A stretch of 64,000 nt of DNA. It comes from Bacteroidota bacterium. GTDB taxonomy: Bacteria; Bacteroidota; Bacteroidia; Chitinophagales; Saprospiraceae. The stretch is taken from positions 1 through 64,000 of the forward strand of contig JAFMBH010000010.1 of assembly GCA_017858735.1 (NCBI GenBank). Direction: 5' to 3'. The translations under genes were made by a program, and so were the position numbers. Of this stretch, positions 1 to 8,003 are shown piece by piece (position 1 is the first letter of the stretch; the number at the start of each line of letters is the position of its first letter). The notes under the pieces were generated by a model. It did no database searches and was not told the origin of the DNA. It saw only the letters and a program-made list of their open reading frames with translations.

Positions 1-435
1 GGTAGTGCATTGGCTGGCGTAACGGGAAGTAATTTTAATATGTTACTGCCAACATCGTTCAATTTTCAAGGTGGCTTCTCCGTTGGGAACTCTTTCTTTA
101 TCTCTTCTTTTGCAAATATCCCCCTCCTGAAGGCTATTAAAAATATTCAATCCATAGAAACCGTTATGGTAATGCCCTCTTGGGAATCAGGTTTTTGGGC
201 TGTAAAAATACCGCTGACCTTATCCAATAGACAGCTGTTTTACGGAGGTTTTGCACTTCGGGCTGGGCCATTGACCATTGGTTCAGATAATATAAAGAGT
301 TGGGTGACAAAATCGTCCTTTACAGGGTCTGATTTTTATTTTGCTTTGCAACTTCCCCTATTTTTCGATAATAACAAACAAAGTAAAGGAAGAGGTGGAA
401 AAAATAGTAATCTTTTCCGTTGCTATTCCTTTTAA
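1..435 (+). CDS. C-terminal part of a DUF5723-like outer-membrane protein (5' end outside window)
   Basis: The frame is open from the first base, so this is the 3' part of a gene that begins upstream; the TTG at position 10 is probably not a start. The visible 144 residues alternate polar and hydrophobic residues like beta-strands. They end with a block (GPLTIGSDN, then TGSDFYFALQLPLFF) that resembles the last strands of Bacteroidota DUF5723 proteins, a family of predicted outer-membrane barrels often found near gliding/type IX secretion genes. A short basic tail follows (KGRGGKNSNLFRCYSF). scpB starts 15 bp later on the same strand, so they may be cotranscribed. The family call rests on pattern recognition of the C-terminus only. 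Confidence 0.6.
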   Translation, partial: GSALAGVTGSNFNMLLPTSFNFQGGFSVGNSFFISSFANIPLLKAIKNIQSIETVMVMPSWESGFWAVKIPLTLSNRQLFYGGFALRAGPLTIGSDNIKSWVTKSSFTGSDFYFALQLPLFFDNNKQSKGRGGKNSNLFRCYSF

Positions 436-450
436 TTAAAATTTTTCACA

Positions 451-1023
451 TTGGAATATATTTCACAACACATTGAAGCACTGATTTTTGCAGCTGATCA
501 GCCAATTAGTATAGAGGATGTACAAGGTTGTTTGGAAGAGGTGTTCGGGTTGGCGCTCTCAGAAGAGGAGGTAATGAGTAGAATTGAAGAAATTTCAAAT
601 CGTTTTGTGAATGAATCCTTTGCCTTTGAACTGATTCAATCGGGAAACTGTTTTCAGTTTTTAACTAAACCTGCTTTTCATAGTACCTTAAATGTTTTTC
701 TTAGAAATAAAACAAGGAAAAAACTTTCAAAAGCTTCCTTAGAAACACTTTCTATCATTGCTTATAAACAACCTGTAAGTAAATTGGAATTGGAAAGAAT
801 CAGAGGCGTTAATTGTGATTATGCCGTGCAAAAGTTACTTGAAAAGGAGTTAATTCTTATTTCTGGAAGAAGCGAAGGGCCCGGAAGACCATTGTTGTAT
901 GCTACGGGTGAAAAATTCTTACATTATTTTGGCATTAACAGTTTAAAAGATCTTCCCCTACCCAAAGAATTTAAAGAACATGAATTTACAGCTGGTGAGG
1001 AATCAGATTTTTCGGAAAATTAA
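451..1023 (+). CDS. scpB: Segregation and condensation protein B (ScpB)
   Basis: ScpB is the winged-helix (kite) subunit that works with ScpA and the SMC ATPase in chromosome condensation and segregation in the cytoplasm. The 190 residues match the family in length and layout: an N-terminal winged helix starting with IEALIFAADQPIS, and a second one with the signature LETLSIIAYKQPVSKLELERIRGV around residues 100-120. The motif GRPLLYATGEKFLHYFG follows in the second half, and there is a short acidic tail. The start is TTG, because no ATG lies in a suitable place and the family N-terminus begins right there. A DUF2480 gene follows 8 bp downstream. scpA is not in the window. Confidence 0.95.
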   Translation: MEYISQHIEALIFAADQPISIEDVQGCLEEVFGLALSEEEVMSRIEEISNRFVNESFAFELIQSGNCFQFLTKPAFHSTLNVFLRNKTRKKLSKASLETLSIIAYKQPVSKLELERIRGVNCDYAVQKLLEKELILISGRSEGPGRPLLYATGEKFLHYFGINSLKDLPLPKEFKEHEFTAGEESDFSEN

Positions 1024-1031
1024 TAAGTAAT

Positions 1032-1547
1032 ATGGAATCAACATTAGTTAATAAGGTGGTTAATAGTGGATTATTAACCATCGATTTAGAAAAATTTTAT
1101 CCGGAGGGTGATTTTATTTATTTTGACATAAAGGATTATCTTTTTCAGGGGTTAATTTTAAAGGAGAAAGATTTTAGAACAGCATTAAAGGAAATTGACT
1201 GGGCTGTTTATAAGGATAAAAACCTGCTTATTGTTTGTTCTGTAGATGCCATTTTACCTTTATGGTCTTTTATGTTAGTCGCTGCTTATGCCACACCTTA
1301 TGCAAAGGCTATTTTTCAGGGAGATAAGGATACTTTTCTTTCAGCCCATTATGATAAGGTAATTTCTCAATGGAAAAAGGAGGATTATGCTGACAAAAAA
1401 ATGGTTTTGAAGGGTTGTAGCGAAAAGGCCGTTCCCGCAGCGGCTTATACGGCTGCAGTGCAGTTTTTACAGCCTGTAGCATCAAGTATTTTCTTCGGCG
1501 AACCTTGCTCAACAGTGCCTATTTATAAAAAAACAAAAGATATTTAG
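1032..1547 (+). CDS. DUF2480 family protein
   Basis: A 171-residue protein that I recognise as the DUF2480 family, common in Bacteroidota and without a known function. Visible features are the N-terminal segment with IDLEKFYPEGD and FDIKDYLFQGLILKEKDFR, a central hydrophobic stretch (ILPLWSFMLVAAYATPYA), and the C-terminal region with GCSEKAVPAAAYTAAVQFLQPVASSIFFGEPCSTVPIYK cut here into two family blocks. It has no signal peptide, so it is probably cytoplasmic. It lies between scpB (8 bp upstream) and a lytic transglycosylase (3 bp downstream), which looks like one transcription unit. The conserved Cys residues near the end could matter, but no activity can be assigned. Confidence 0.85.
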   Translation: MESTLVNKVVNSGLLTIDLEKFYPEGDFIYFDIKDYLFQGLILKEKDFRTALKEIDWAVYKDKNLLIVCSVDAILPLWSFMLVAAYATPYAKAIFQGDKDTFLSAHYDKVISQWKKEDYADKKMVLKGCSEKAVPAAAYTAAVQFLQPVASSIFFGEPCSTVPIYKKTKDI

Positions 1548-1550
1548 AAT

Positions 1551-2471
1551 ATGAAAGAGAATAAATTTTTACAACCTTTTAAATGGTCTCTCATGATTTT
1601 GGGAGCCTTTTCCGGTATTTTTTTTATTTTTTCCTTTGTGACCAATATCGACCTGGGAGAGAACAAAGCGGCAGAACCAGCCATGGTTATTAGATCAATA
1701 ACATTACAGGATGAATATTCCTTTGCTGGTGAGAAGTTAACCATCGAGGATTGGGATATACGGGAACGACTTGAAAGAGAGTTATACGCTAATGTTTTTC
1801 AACATTCAAGCACCATTATCGCTATTAAGCGCTCTATGCGATATTTTCCTATGATAGAAAAAAAATTGTCAGAACATGGCTTACCATCAGATCTTAAATA
1901 CATAGCTGTGGCAGAAAGTATGCTTTCCAATGCGGTCTCTCCGGCGGGTGCAAAAGGAGTATGGCAGTTTATGAAACCTGTTTCCGAGTTTTACGGACTC
2001 GAAATTTCAGAGGAAGTGGATGAGAGGTATCATGTTGAAAAGTCTACGGAAATTGCCTGTAAATATTTGAAACATTTGCATAAAAGATTTGGAAACTGGT
2101 CGATGGCCGCAGCGGCATACAATATTGGGGAAACCAGATTTAAAAAAGAGTTAGATTTTCAACGGGCAACCAGCTATTTTGATATGCAGCTGAATGAGGA
2201 AACCTCCAGGTATGTTTTCCGCTTGTTTGCTATTAAAGCGGTTTTAGAGGATCCTGAATATCACGGTTATCAATTAAAAGGAGATGGCGGATATGCTCCT
2301 ATCGAAGCTACCAAAGTTATTACTGTGGCAAAATCTATTCCCGACTTAGGTTTGTTTGCCCAGGAAAATAAGATTTCATACCGAAAGCTGAAATGGCTAA
2401 ATCCATGGCTTATTGGGAAACAATTGACTAATCCTTTGAAAAAAGAATATATCATTCGTTTGGCCGAATAA
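1551..2471 (+). CDS. Membrane-anchored lytic transglycosylase (SLT/MltD-like)
   Basis: A predicted peptidoglycan lytic transglycosylase that cleaves the MurNAc-GlcNAc bond with 1,6-anhydro product formation. Residues 12-31 form one hydrophobic segment, a signal anchor. The SLT domain spans about 95-215. It includes the catalytic glutamate E122 in YIAVAESML, the block AVSPAGAKGVWQFM, and the downstream AAAAYNIGE signature. The last ~55 residues look like a degenerate LysM-type unit (IPDLGLFAQENKISYRKLKWLNPW cut: IPDLGLFAQEN, KLKWLNPW), as in MltD, which suggests glycan binding. It is encoded directly after the DUF2480 gene and converges with porW/sprE. The enzyme class is well supported; the exact MltD orthology is not. 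Confidence 0.9.
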   Translation: MKENKFLQPFKWSLMILGAFSGIFFIFSFVTNIDLGENKAAEPAMVIRSITLQDEYSFAGEKLTIEDWDIRERLERELYANVFQHSSTIIAIKRSMRYFPMIEKKLSEHGLPSDLKYIAVAESMLSNAVSPAGAKGVWQFMKPVSEFYGLEISEEVDERYHVEKSTEIACKYLKHLHKRFGNWSMAAAAYNIGETRFKKELDFQRATSYFDMQLNEETSRYVFRLFAIKAVLEDPEYHGYQLKGDGGYAPIEATKVITVAKSIPDLGLFAQENKISYRKLKWLNPWLIGKQLTNPLKKEYIIRLAE

Positions 2472-2510
2472 TATAAAACGGATTGCTTTTAAAATAATAA
2501 TCTTGGTCCG

Positions 2511-5501
2511 TTAATTTTTAAGGATTTTAGTATTGAAGAAATCTAAATAGGCATTCGTATTTTTTATCCGAAGTAGTTCGCGATAATTATTAAGGCCTAT
2601 AATAAAAAGCTCGTAAGGCGTTTCACCCAGTTTTAATTCTGATTTATTCTTATCGGCGGTCAGATAATAATTTAAGGCGGATCCCTGATTATTAAAACGT
2701 CGGAGTATTAATAAAGCCTTTCTTGAAGATTCGTCTTCACCTAAAAACAGGTTGGTCATATTTAACTTTTCCAAAGAGAAGTACTTTCGGTTAAAGTCAG
2801 ATATTCCGACCTTAATGCCATTTAGATCGACTGATTGAGGGAATGCAAAAATGACATAATGAACCTGATCAGCTTCAATTTGAAATTGTCCGGATTCATC
2901 TACCCGTTGTCCTGGCATACTTGCCTGAGCCTCGCCTAAAAGTCTAAGTATTTCGGCAGCTCTTCTTTGTTCATCAGTACTGGGGTATTTAGCAATAACT
3001 TCCTGAAGAGCATAAATATATTCTTCTCTACCTTTAAGGCTTCCTGTACAGAGCGCACCCAACAAGGCAAATCTACTATTTAACTTAGTCAATGTGCCAC
3101 TTTTAGCAGGTGCCTGAACGATAAGGTCTAGCGCTTCTGCGAATTTTCTTTCTGTGAACAGTTTATAAGCAAGGTCGTAAAATTGATTTAATTCTTTTTC
3201 TCTGAGCTTTGAAGAAGCTACAAAATTAGGGTCTGAAATAGCCTGGGCGAAATAAGTGCTGCCGTATTTTTCTAATATTTTACTTTTAAAGACATCGGAT
3301 TCGGCTAACTCATTATTTTCGCGGTAGATGAGGAAGAGATAATACCAGATATTTACTTCAATATTGGTCCCTGGAAATCTTTTATCGAGTTCAATAAAAG
3401 CTTTTATTGATTCGGGATAATTGGCAAGTTTTTCCCTGTAAAGAACGCCCAATTTAAACAGAGCGTCTATAATTTTAAGTTCTGCCGCTTTTAGGGCAAT
3501 CTCTGTTTTTGGATAATCACCCAATAATCTATCAATATCTTCCTCGGTAAGATCGGTAACCTTCAATGATCTACCTTTCCTGCTGCTTGCGGTATCTATT
3601 TCAGCAATAGTCTGGGATGGTAAATCAAAAGACAATTTTTGTTCCCCCTGTCGCCAGTTATCCTGCAATGTTCTTGTTCCCCAGACCCGTTCAAATTCAC
3701 GGATACCGCGTTTGAGCGTTTGATCGTCGTAGGCGAAAAAACTACTTTGGGTAGATCCGGTATTTAAGCCACTGAAAGCATTTTCTCGGGCAGTGATAGG
3801 TAAAGCGCTAATACTTCCCTGATTTTTGTTTTCAATTTCGGCCATGCGTTTTTCATCCTCCAGTTTCTTAATTTTGAGGGCTAATTGCATACGGTCTTCC
3901 GGAGAAAGTTTGGAAATGCCAATCAGGCTATCCTGAAGATTTATATTTTCTATAAGGCTTGCAATGTCCGTCAGACTTTCCCTGAGTTTAGCTGTTTCGG
4001 GTTTTCTGGGATCCTCATCGGCCATAGTTTGCAAGGTAGTATCAAGATAATTTTTTGCTGAAAGAAACTCACTATCTTCAAAATAGAGAGATCCCAAAAT
4101 ATAGGCTGACTCTGTTTTTTGGAGTGTATTAATGGTGTTTTTTGCTAAAGATTCCTTGAAATAGGAAATAGCTTCTACGCGTTGATTATTTTTCAAGGCT
4201 AATTGACCTTTATTGTAGTATAATTGATCTAAGTAATCTATATTTTTTTCATCTTTAGCTAGTTTATCGAGATCGGCTAAGGCATCTTCGTAGGAACCTT
4301 TCCCTGCGAGCCAGGCTAATTGCGCCTTATTTATTTTAGCATTGAAAGCCATTTCGTAGTTTGAAGCCCACTTTTCAGCTTGGTCAAAGGCAGTAAAGGC
4401 CTCTGCTTCTTTTTTATCTGTTGAAAATAATTGACCAGCCAGGAAGCTAAGGCTTGCTTTTTCTTTTCGGTCATCTGACAGGCTTATGGATTTTTCCAAG
4501 GCTATATTTGCTTCGGCGATATTATTTTTTTTAAGGTAATAGAAAGCCAAAAGCGGGTACACTTCCTCGAGCACGTAATCGAAGGTAGTTTCGTCGTCGA
4601 TTAATTTTTCCAAAATACGAAGCGCAGAATCGTCATTATCACGTTCTATCAGGGTTCTGGCGAGCCACAACTTTCCTTCCTGAAAGACAGGTCTGTGTTT
4701 TAGGAAATATTTTTTAGGTTCAGCTGCTTTGGCCTCTTTTTTTGCTTCTGCGGCAGCTTGTTTTCTTTTTTCAGCCTCCTCCTTTTTAGCTTTTTCAGCT
4801 TCTGACTCATCTGTTTTTGCCTTTGGCTTAGGTTTAGAGGGCAGGGCTGCTTTACCCTCCTTTTTACGTTTAGCGTTTTGGATTTTTCTTTTTTTAACCT
4901 CCTTGTTGTATTTCTTTCTCTTTTTAAGGGCTTCTTTTTTAGCTTTTTCCCTTTTCTTTGCTTTTTGTTTAGGAGATAAAGTAGATTTTTTTGCGTCAGC
5001 TTTAGCTTTATCTTCCGATTGAGCTAATTTTTCCTCAGGATCAAATTCTGTAATTAAATAACGGAATGCTTTTTCAGCATTTTCATAATCCTCTTTTAAA
5101 AACCAGGCTTGACCGGCGAGTAAATAACAATCGTCCATCCAATAACTTCTGGGATGTAAAGCGACCACACGCGTTACTTTTTTTACAGCTTTGTCGAGTT
5201 CCTGTCCCGCCGATTTTCTATTTGACGCGGTCAGGTAAGGAAAAATAGGAAGTTGTTTTTGATAATTAACCGGATCTTGTGTAGAGAGGGCTAATTTATT
5301 AATTTCCAATATTTCATTTGCATTAAAATATCCATTATACCTTGCAGTGGTATTTTCATATATCTTGCCTAAAATAGATAGGTCAGCTTTCTTTTTCCTT
5401 GTTACACAGCTTGAAAAAGTGAGTACAAAAAGAATAAGATAAATAGGAAGAGTCAGGCTTTTCAAAACTAAAATATTTTTATTACACATAAATAAGCTCA
5501 A
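2511..5501 (-). CDS. porW: PorW/SprE-like TPR lipoprotein (type IX secretion/gliding)
   Basis: A 996-residue lipoprotein that resembles PorW/SprE, a periplasmic TPR protein needed for type IX secretion and gliding motility in Bacteroidota. The signal peptide ends in a lipobox with Cys32 (TFSSC). The following block ENTTARYNGYFNANE and the early TPR-like region LHPRSYWMDDCYLLAGQAWF are typical of the family. Residues ~157-263 form a very lysine- and alanine-rich, probably coiled-coil insert. TPR-type repeats follow to about residue 520, and the C-terminal half carries further helical repeats and a domain with FAFPQ and FNRKYFS blocks. The gene is monocistronic and divergent from an M23 peptidase gene. 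ATG5489 is an alternative start. Orthology is inferred from pattern, length and lipobox. Confidence 0.8.
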   Translation of the reverse strand: MSLFMCNKNILVLKSLTLPIYLILFVLTFSSCVTRKKKADLSILGKIYENTTARYNGYFNANEILEINKLALSTQDPVNYQKQLPIFPYLTASNRKSAGQELDKAVKKVTRVVALHPRSYWMDDCYLLAGQAWFLKEDYENAEKAFRYLITEFDPEEKLAQSEDKAKADAKKSTLSPKQKAKKREKAKKEALKKRKKYNKEVKKRKIQNAKRKKEGKAALPSKPKPKAKTDESEAEKAKKEEAEKRKQAAAEAKKEAKAAEPKKYFLKHRPVFQEGKLWLARTLIERDNDDSALRILEKLIDDETTFDYVLEEVYPLLAFYYLKKNNIAEANIALEKSISLSDDRKEKASLSFLAGQLFSTDKKEAEAFTAFDQAEKWASNYEMAFNAKINKAQLAWLAGKGSYEDALADLDKLAKDEKNIDYLDQLYYNKGQLALKNNQRVEAISYFKESLAKNTINTLQKTESAYILGSLYFEDSEFLSAKNYLDTTLQTMADEDPRKPETAKLRESLTDIASLIENINLQDSLIGISKLSPEDRMQLALKIKKLEDEKRMAEIENKNQGSISALPITARENAFSGLNTGSTQSSFFAYDDQTLKRGIREFERVWGTRTLQDNWRQGEQKLSFDLPSQTIAEIDTASSRKGRSLKVTDLTEEDIDRLLGDYPKTEIALKAAELKIIDALFKLGVLYREKLANYPESIKAFIELDKRFPGTNIEVNIWYYLFLIYRENNELAESDVFKSKILEKYGSTYFAQAISDPNFVASSKLREKELNQFYDLAYKLFTERKFAEALDLIVQAPAKSGTLTKLNSRFALLGALCTGSLKGREEYIYALQEVIAKYPSTDEQRRAAEILRLLGEAQASMPGQRVDESGQFQIEADQVHYVIFAFPQSVDLNGIKVGISDFNRKYFSLEKLNMTNLFLGEDESSRKALLILRRFNNQGSALNYYLTADKNKSELKLGETPYELFIIGLNNYRELLRIKNTNAYLDFFNTKILKN

Positions 5502-5636
5502 ATTTCGTTATTTATTATAAAATTGAGGGCTTAATTAACTTCTTGTTTTATTTTATTTTCGAAGTTAGAAAGAAAACTGTAACCTTTGTATTTTATTGTA
5601 CGTTGAAAAATCTTCTTTTTGTTTAAATTTCATATC

Positions 5637-6551
5637 ATGGCGACAAATATTTTTAGTAAGGAAGGCTGGGCACAATTTAGAGAAAATCTAAAAAATAAAT
5701 TTCGTTTGGTCATAATGAATGAGGATACTTTTCAGGAGATTGCCTCTTTTAAACTTACTTTATTTAATTTTTATTTATTGGGTAGTAGTATTTTGGTGTT
5801 CGTCGGATTTTTAGCTCTGCTCTTTATTGCGGTGACGCCAATAAAAAGATATTTACCAGGTTATGGGCTTGGAAGTAGTAGCGAGGAGGTCTTAAGTTTA
5901 ATGCGTAAGGTAGAAGAAATTGAAAATGAAATGAGTGCGCAAAGAATTTATTTGACGAACGTAAGACGCATGTTAACAGGTGATGTTGAAACCGTCGATG
6001 ATATTCCCGTTCCGGAAAAAAACTTACTGAGTAATTTAGTTAATCTGGAGGAGCAAAATATTACTTCCCCCTCGGAGGAAGACAATCAATTAAGAAAAGA
6101 GGTGGAACTTGAAAAGATTGGTAATATGGCCAAGAGATCGCGTTATTCTGGGTTTAGTAAATCGGAGGATCTTCCCATTGAAGGGGTCTTTTTTGTGAAT
6201 CCTTTAAAAGGAGAGATTAGTTCTCAGTTTGATCTTAAAAAAAATCATATCGGTGTTGATATTGTTGCACCAAAGAATACGGCGATAAAAGCAGCTTTAT
6301 CAGGCTATGTTTTTTTAGCTGACTGGACCTTGGAGACTGGTCATACCATAGGTATTCAACATGCCAACAACTTAATAACATTTTATAAGCACAATGCCGC
6401 CCTTTTAAAAAAAGTAGGCGCTTTTGTGAAAGCTGGCGAAGCTATCGCCATTATTGGTAACACAGGCACAAAAACAGACGGACCCCATCTCCATTTTGAG
6501 TTGTGGTACAAAGGAATCGTTATGGATCCCACAGATTTTATCTCTTTCTAA
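5637..6551 (+). CDS. M23 family metallopeptidase, membrane-anchored
   Basis: A predicted LytM-type zinc endopeptidase that cuts peptidoglycan cross-bridges or stem peptides from the periplasmic side. The ATG at 5637 (MATNIFSKEGW) is preferred over the TTG at 5619, because Bacteroidota homologues begin there. The order is a ~45-residue cytoplasmic head, one membrane segment around residues 46-66, a coiled-coil-like linker (VLSLMRKVEEIENEMSAQR region) and a C-terminal M23 domain. The domain has the metal motif HIGVD (H204, D208) and HLHFE (H284, H286), so the catalytic set looks complete. The HAD phosphatase gene starts 14 bp downstream. The target could be the enzyme's own wall or a partner hydrolase. 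Confidence 0.9.
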   Translation: MATNIFSKEGWAQFRENLKNKFRLVIMNEDTFQEIASFKLTLFNFYLLGSSILVFVGFLALLFIAVTPIKRYLPGYGLGSSSEEVLSLMRKVEEIENEMSAQRIYLTNVRRMLTGDVETVDDIPVPEKNLLSNLVNLEEQNITSPSEEDNQLRKEVELEKIGNMAKRSRYSGFSKSEDLPIEGVFFVNPLKGEISSQFDLKKNHIGVDIVAPKNTAIKAALSGYVFLADWTLETGHTIGIQHANNLITFYKHNAALLKKVGAFVKAGEAIAIIGNTGTKTDGPHLHFELWYKGIVMDPTDFISF

Positions 6552-6565
6552 CCATTTAACTGAAT

Positions 6566-6997
6566 ATGCAACAATCTAATGATTCCCGACTGCAACATGC
6601 ATTCAACGAAAAAGGGGAGGCCCTTAGCCCTCTTCTTCCTGAACATGTCAAAAATTTTTTAATCGATATTGACGGTACTGTCTGTGATGATATTCCTAAT
6701 GAAGAGCCAGAAAGAATGATTTCAGTAATGCCTTATCCCGATGCACTTAAAATTATAAATAAGTGGTTCGAGGAAGGGCATAGTATTTATTTTTTTACCT
6801 CCAGAACGGAGGAACATCGCGCTGTCACCGAGGCTTGGTTGAATAAAAATGGATTTAAGTATCACGGCATAATATTCGGCAAACCACGGGGCGGAAACTA
6901 TCATTGGATAGATAATCACATCATAAAAGCAACCAGATTCTCGGGTAAATTTTCAGATCTGGTGGTGGAAAAAAAAGATATTTTACCTAGCCAATGA
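6566..6997 (+). CDS. Small HAD-family phosphatase (often mislabelled phosphoheptose isomerase)
   Basis: A 143-residue haloacid-dehalogenase-fold hydrolase. Motif I is FLIDIDGTV, with nucleophile D34 and acid/base D36. Motif II lies in YFFTSRTEEH, and the region KPRGGNYHWIDNHIIKAT carries the late acidic residues. Close Bacteroidota homologues carry the same blocks and are frequently named phosphoheptose isomerase, but there is no SIS (sugar isomerase) domain, so that name is not justified. The substrate is unknown; a nucleotide or sugar phosphate is plausible. It follows the M23 gene by 14 bp, and its 3' end overlaps the convergent epimerase gene by 11 bp. Confidence 0.85.
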   Translation: MQQSNDSRLQHAFNEKGEALSPLLPEHVKNFLIDIDGTVCDDIPNEEPERMISVMPYPDALKIINKWFEEGHSIYFFTSRTEEHRAVTEAWLNKNGFKYHGIIFGKPRGGNYHWIDNHIIKATRFSGKFSDLVVEKKDILPSQ

Positions 6998-7889
6998 GAT
7001 TTTTTAGTGCCTCATCCATTTTTTTGTATGTAAATTGAAATCCTGCACTTATTATTTTTTCAGAAGATACTCTGGCACTATTTGTCAGCACGGTGGACAT
7101 TTCCCCCATCGCAGTAGTTAATAACGTACGAGGGATTGACCATACCATCCGCCAGGGTAATTTACTCTGTGCGTTCATTGCTTTGGCAAAATCATACATT
7201 CTTTCAGGATTTGGAGCCACTGCGTTGTAAATTCCTTTTACTTGTTCATTTTGAATAGCAAAAACGAAAAGTTGGACTAAATCTTCTTCATGAATCCATG
7301 AATACCATTGATCCCCCGAATTAAATGACGTTGATATGCCCATTTTCCATGGTAACAGCATTTTTTGAAGGGCACCCCCCCTTGGGCTGAGCACAATACC
7401 TATTCTAAATAGGACTAACCGGGTATCCTGGTCAGCTGTTTCAAAAACAGCATTTTCCCACGCTGTACAACTTTTTGATAGAAAATCGTCACCCGCAGCA
7501 TGTTCTTCTGTCAGAATTTCATTATCTCTGTCACCATAAAAGCCAATGGCTCCGGCAGAAAGATATAAGGCTGGTCTGTGATAATTTTTAAAACAATAGG
7601 CCAGTAATTGATTACTTTTTACCCGGCTTTCAGTTATCTCCTTTTTTCTGCGTTCAGTCCATAATTTGTCCGCTACGCCAGTACCCGCAAGATTTATTAC
7701 AATATCTACCTCTTTGAATGCGTTTCCATCAGCGACACCCTTATCTACGTTCCATAGGAAAGTAGGAAAAATGGGATTTGCTGGTTTAGATCTGCTTATT
7801 AAACGAATGTTATACCCTTCGTTTTTAAGTGTTTGCGCTAAAAGTTGCCCGACAAGTCCTGTTCCACCAGCGATAAGAATTGTTTTCAT
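6987..7889 (-). CDS. TIGR01777 family epimerase (NAD-dependent, SDR-like)
   Basis: An atypical short-chain dehydrogenase/reductase of the TIGR01777 (YfcH/SULA-like) family, about 300 residues. The start at 7889 (MKTILIAGGTGLVG) is chosen because the eight codons before it are not part of the family. It shows the nucleotide-binding GGTGLVG loop at residues 7-13, then VDIVINLAGTGVAD, the region LYLSAGAIGFYGDR, and WYSWIHEEDLVQLF. The C-terminal DUF1731 part is present (MGEMSTVLTNSARVSSEKI). The reaction of the family is not established; NAD(P)-dependent epimerisation or reduction of a nucleotide sugar is assumed from the fold. The 3' end overlaps the HAD gene on the other strand. Confidence 0.9.
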   Translation of the reverse strand: MKTILIAGGTGLVGQLLAQTLKNEGYNIRLISRSKPANPIFPTFLWNVDKGVADGNAFKEVDIVINLAGTGVADKLWTERRKKEITESRVKSNQLLAYCFKNYHRPALYLSAGAIGFYGDRDNEILTEEHAAGDDFLSKSCTAWENAVFETADQDTRLVLFRIGIVLSPRGGALQKMLLPWKMGISTSFNSGDQWYSWIHEEDLVQLFVFAIQNEQVKGIYNAVAPNPERMYDFAKAMNAQSKLPWRMVWSIPRTLLTTAMGEMSTVLTNSARVSSEKIISAGFQFTYKKMDEALKNLIG

Positions 7890-7985
7890 TAGATAGAATT
7901 TGTATATAATCAACGATTTTACAACCTAAAAGTTCCATATTTCAATAAAATGCATAATAAAGGTGCAATAGTCCTTTTTACCTTG

Positions 7986-7993
7986 TATTTTTG
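7986..7993 (+). promoter_or_regulatory. Candidate -7 element upstream of the ABC importer operon
   Basis: The octamer TATTTTTG fits the Bacteroidota -7 consensus TAnnTTTG and lies 10 bp before the first possible ATG (8004) of the binding-protein gene. A clear TTTG -33 box is not present about 20 bp upstream, so this is a tentative call. Confidence 0.35.
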
Positions 7994-8003
7994 CCTTAAT
8001 TAA

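Noticed and set aside
4729-5022. Open frame on the + strand opposite the lysine-rich part of the PorW/SprE-like gene
   Set aside because: It is rich in Phe, Leu and Ser only because it is the complement of Lys/Ala/Glu codons; it has no homology pattern.
6566-6997. Annotation as phosphoheptose isomerase
   Set aside because: The sequence has HAD motifs (DIDGT) and no SIS domain, so that common label is not supported.
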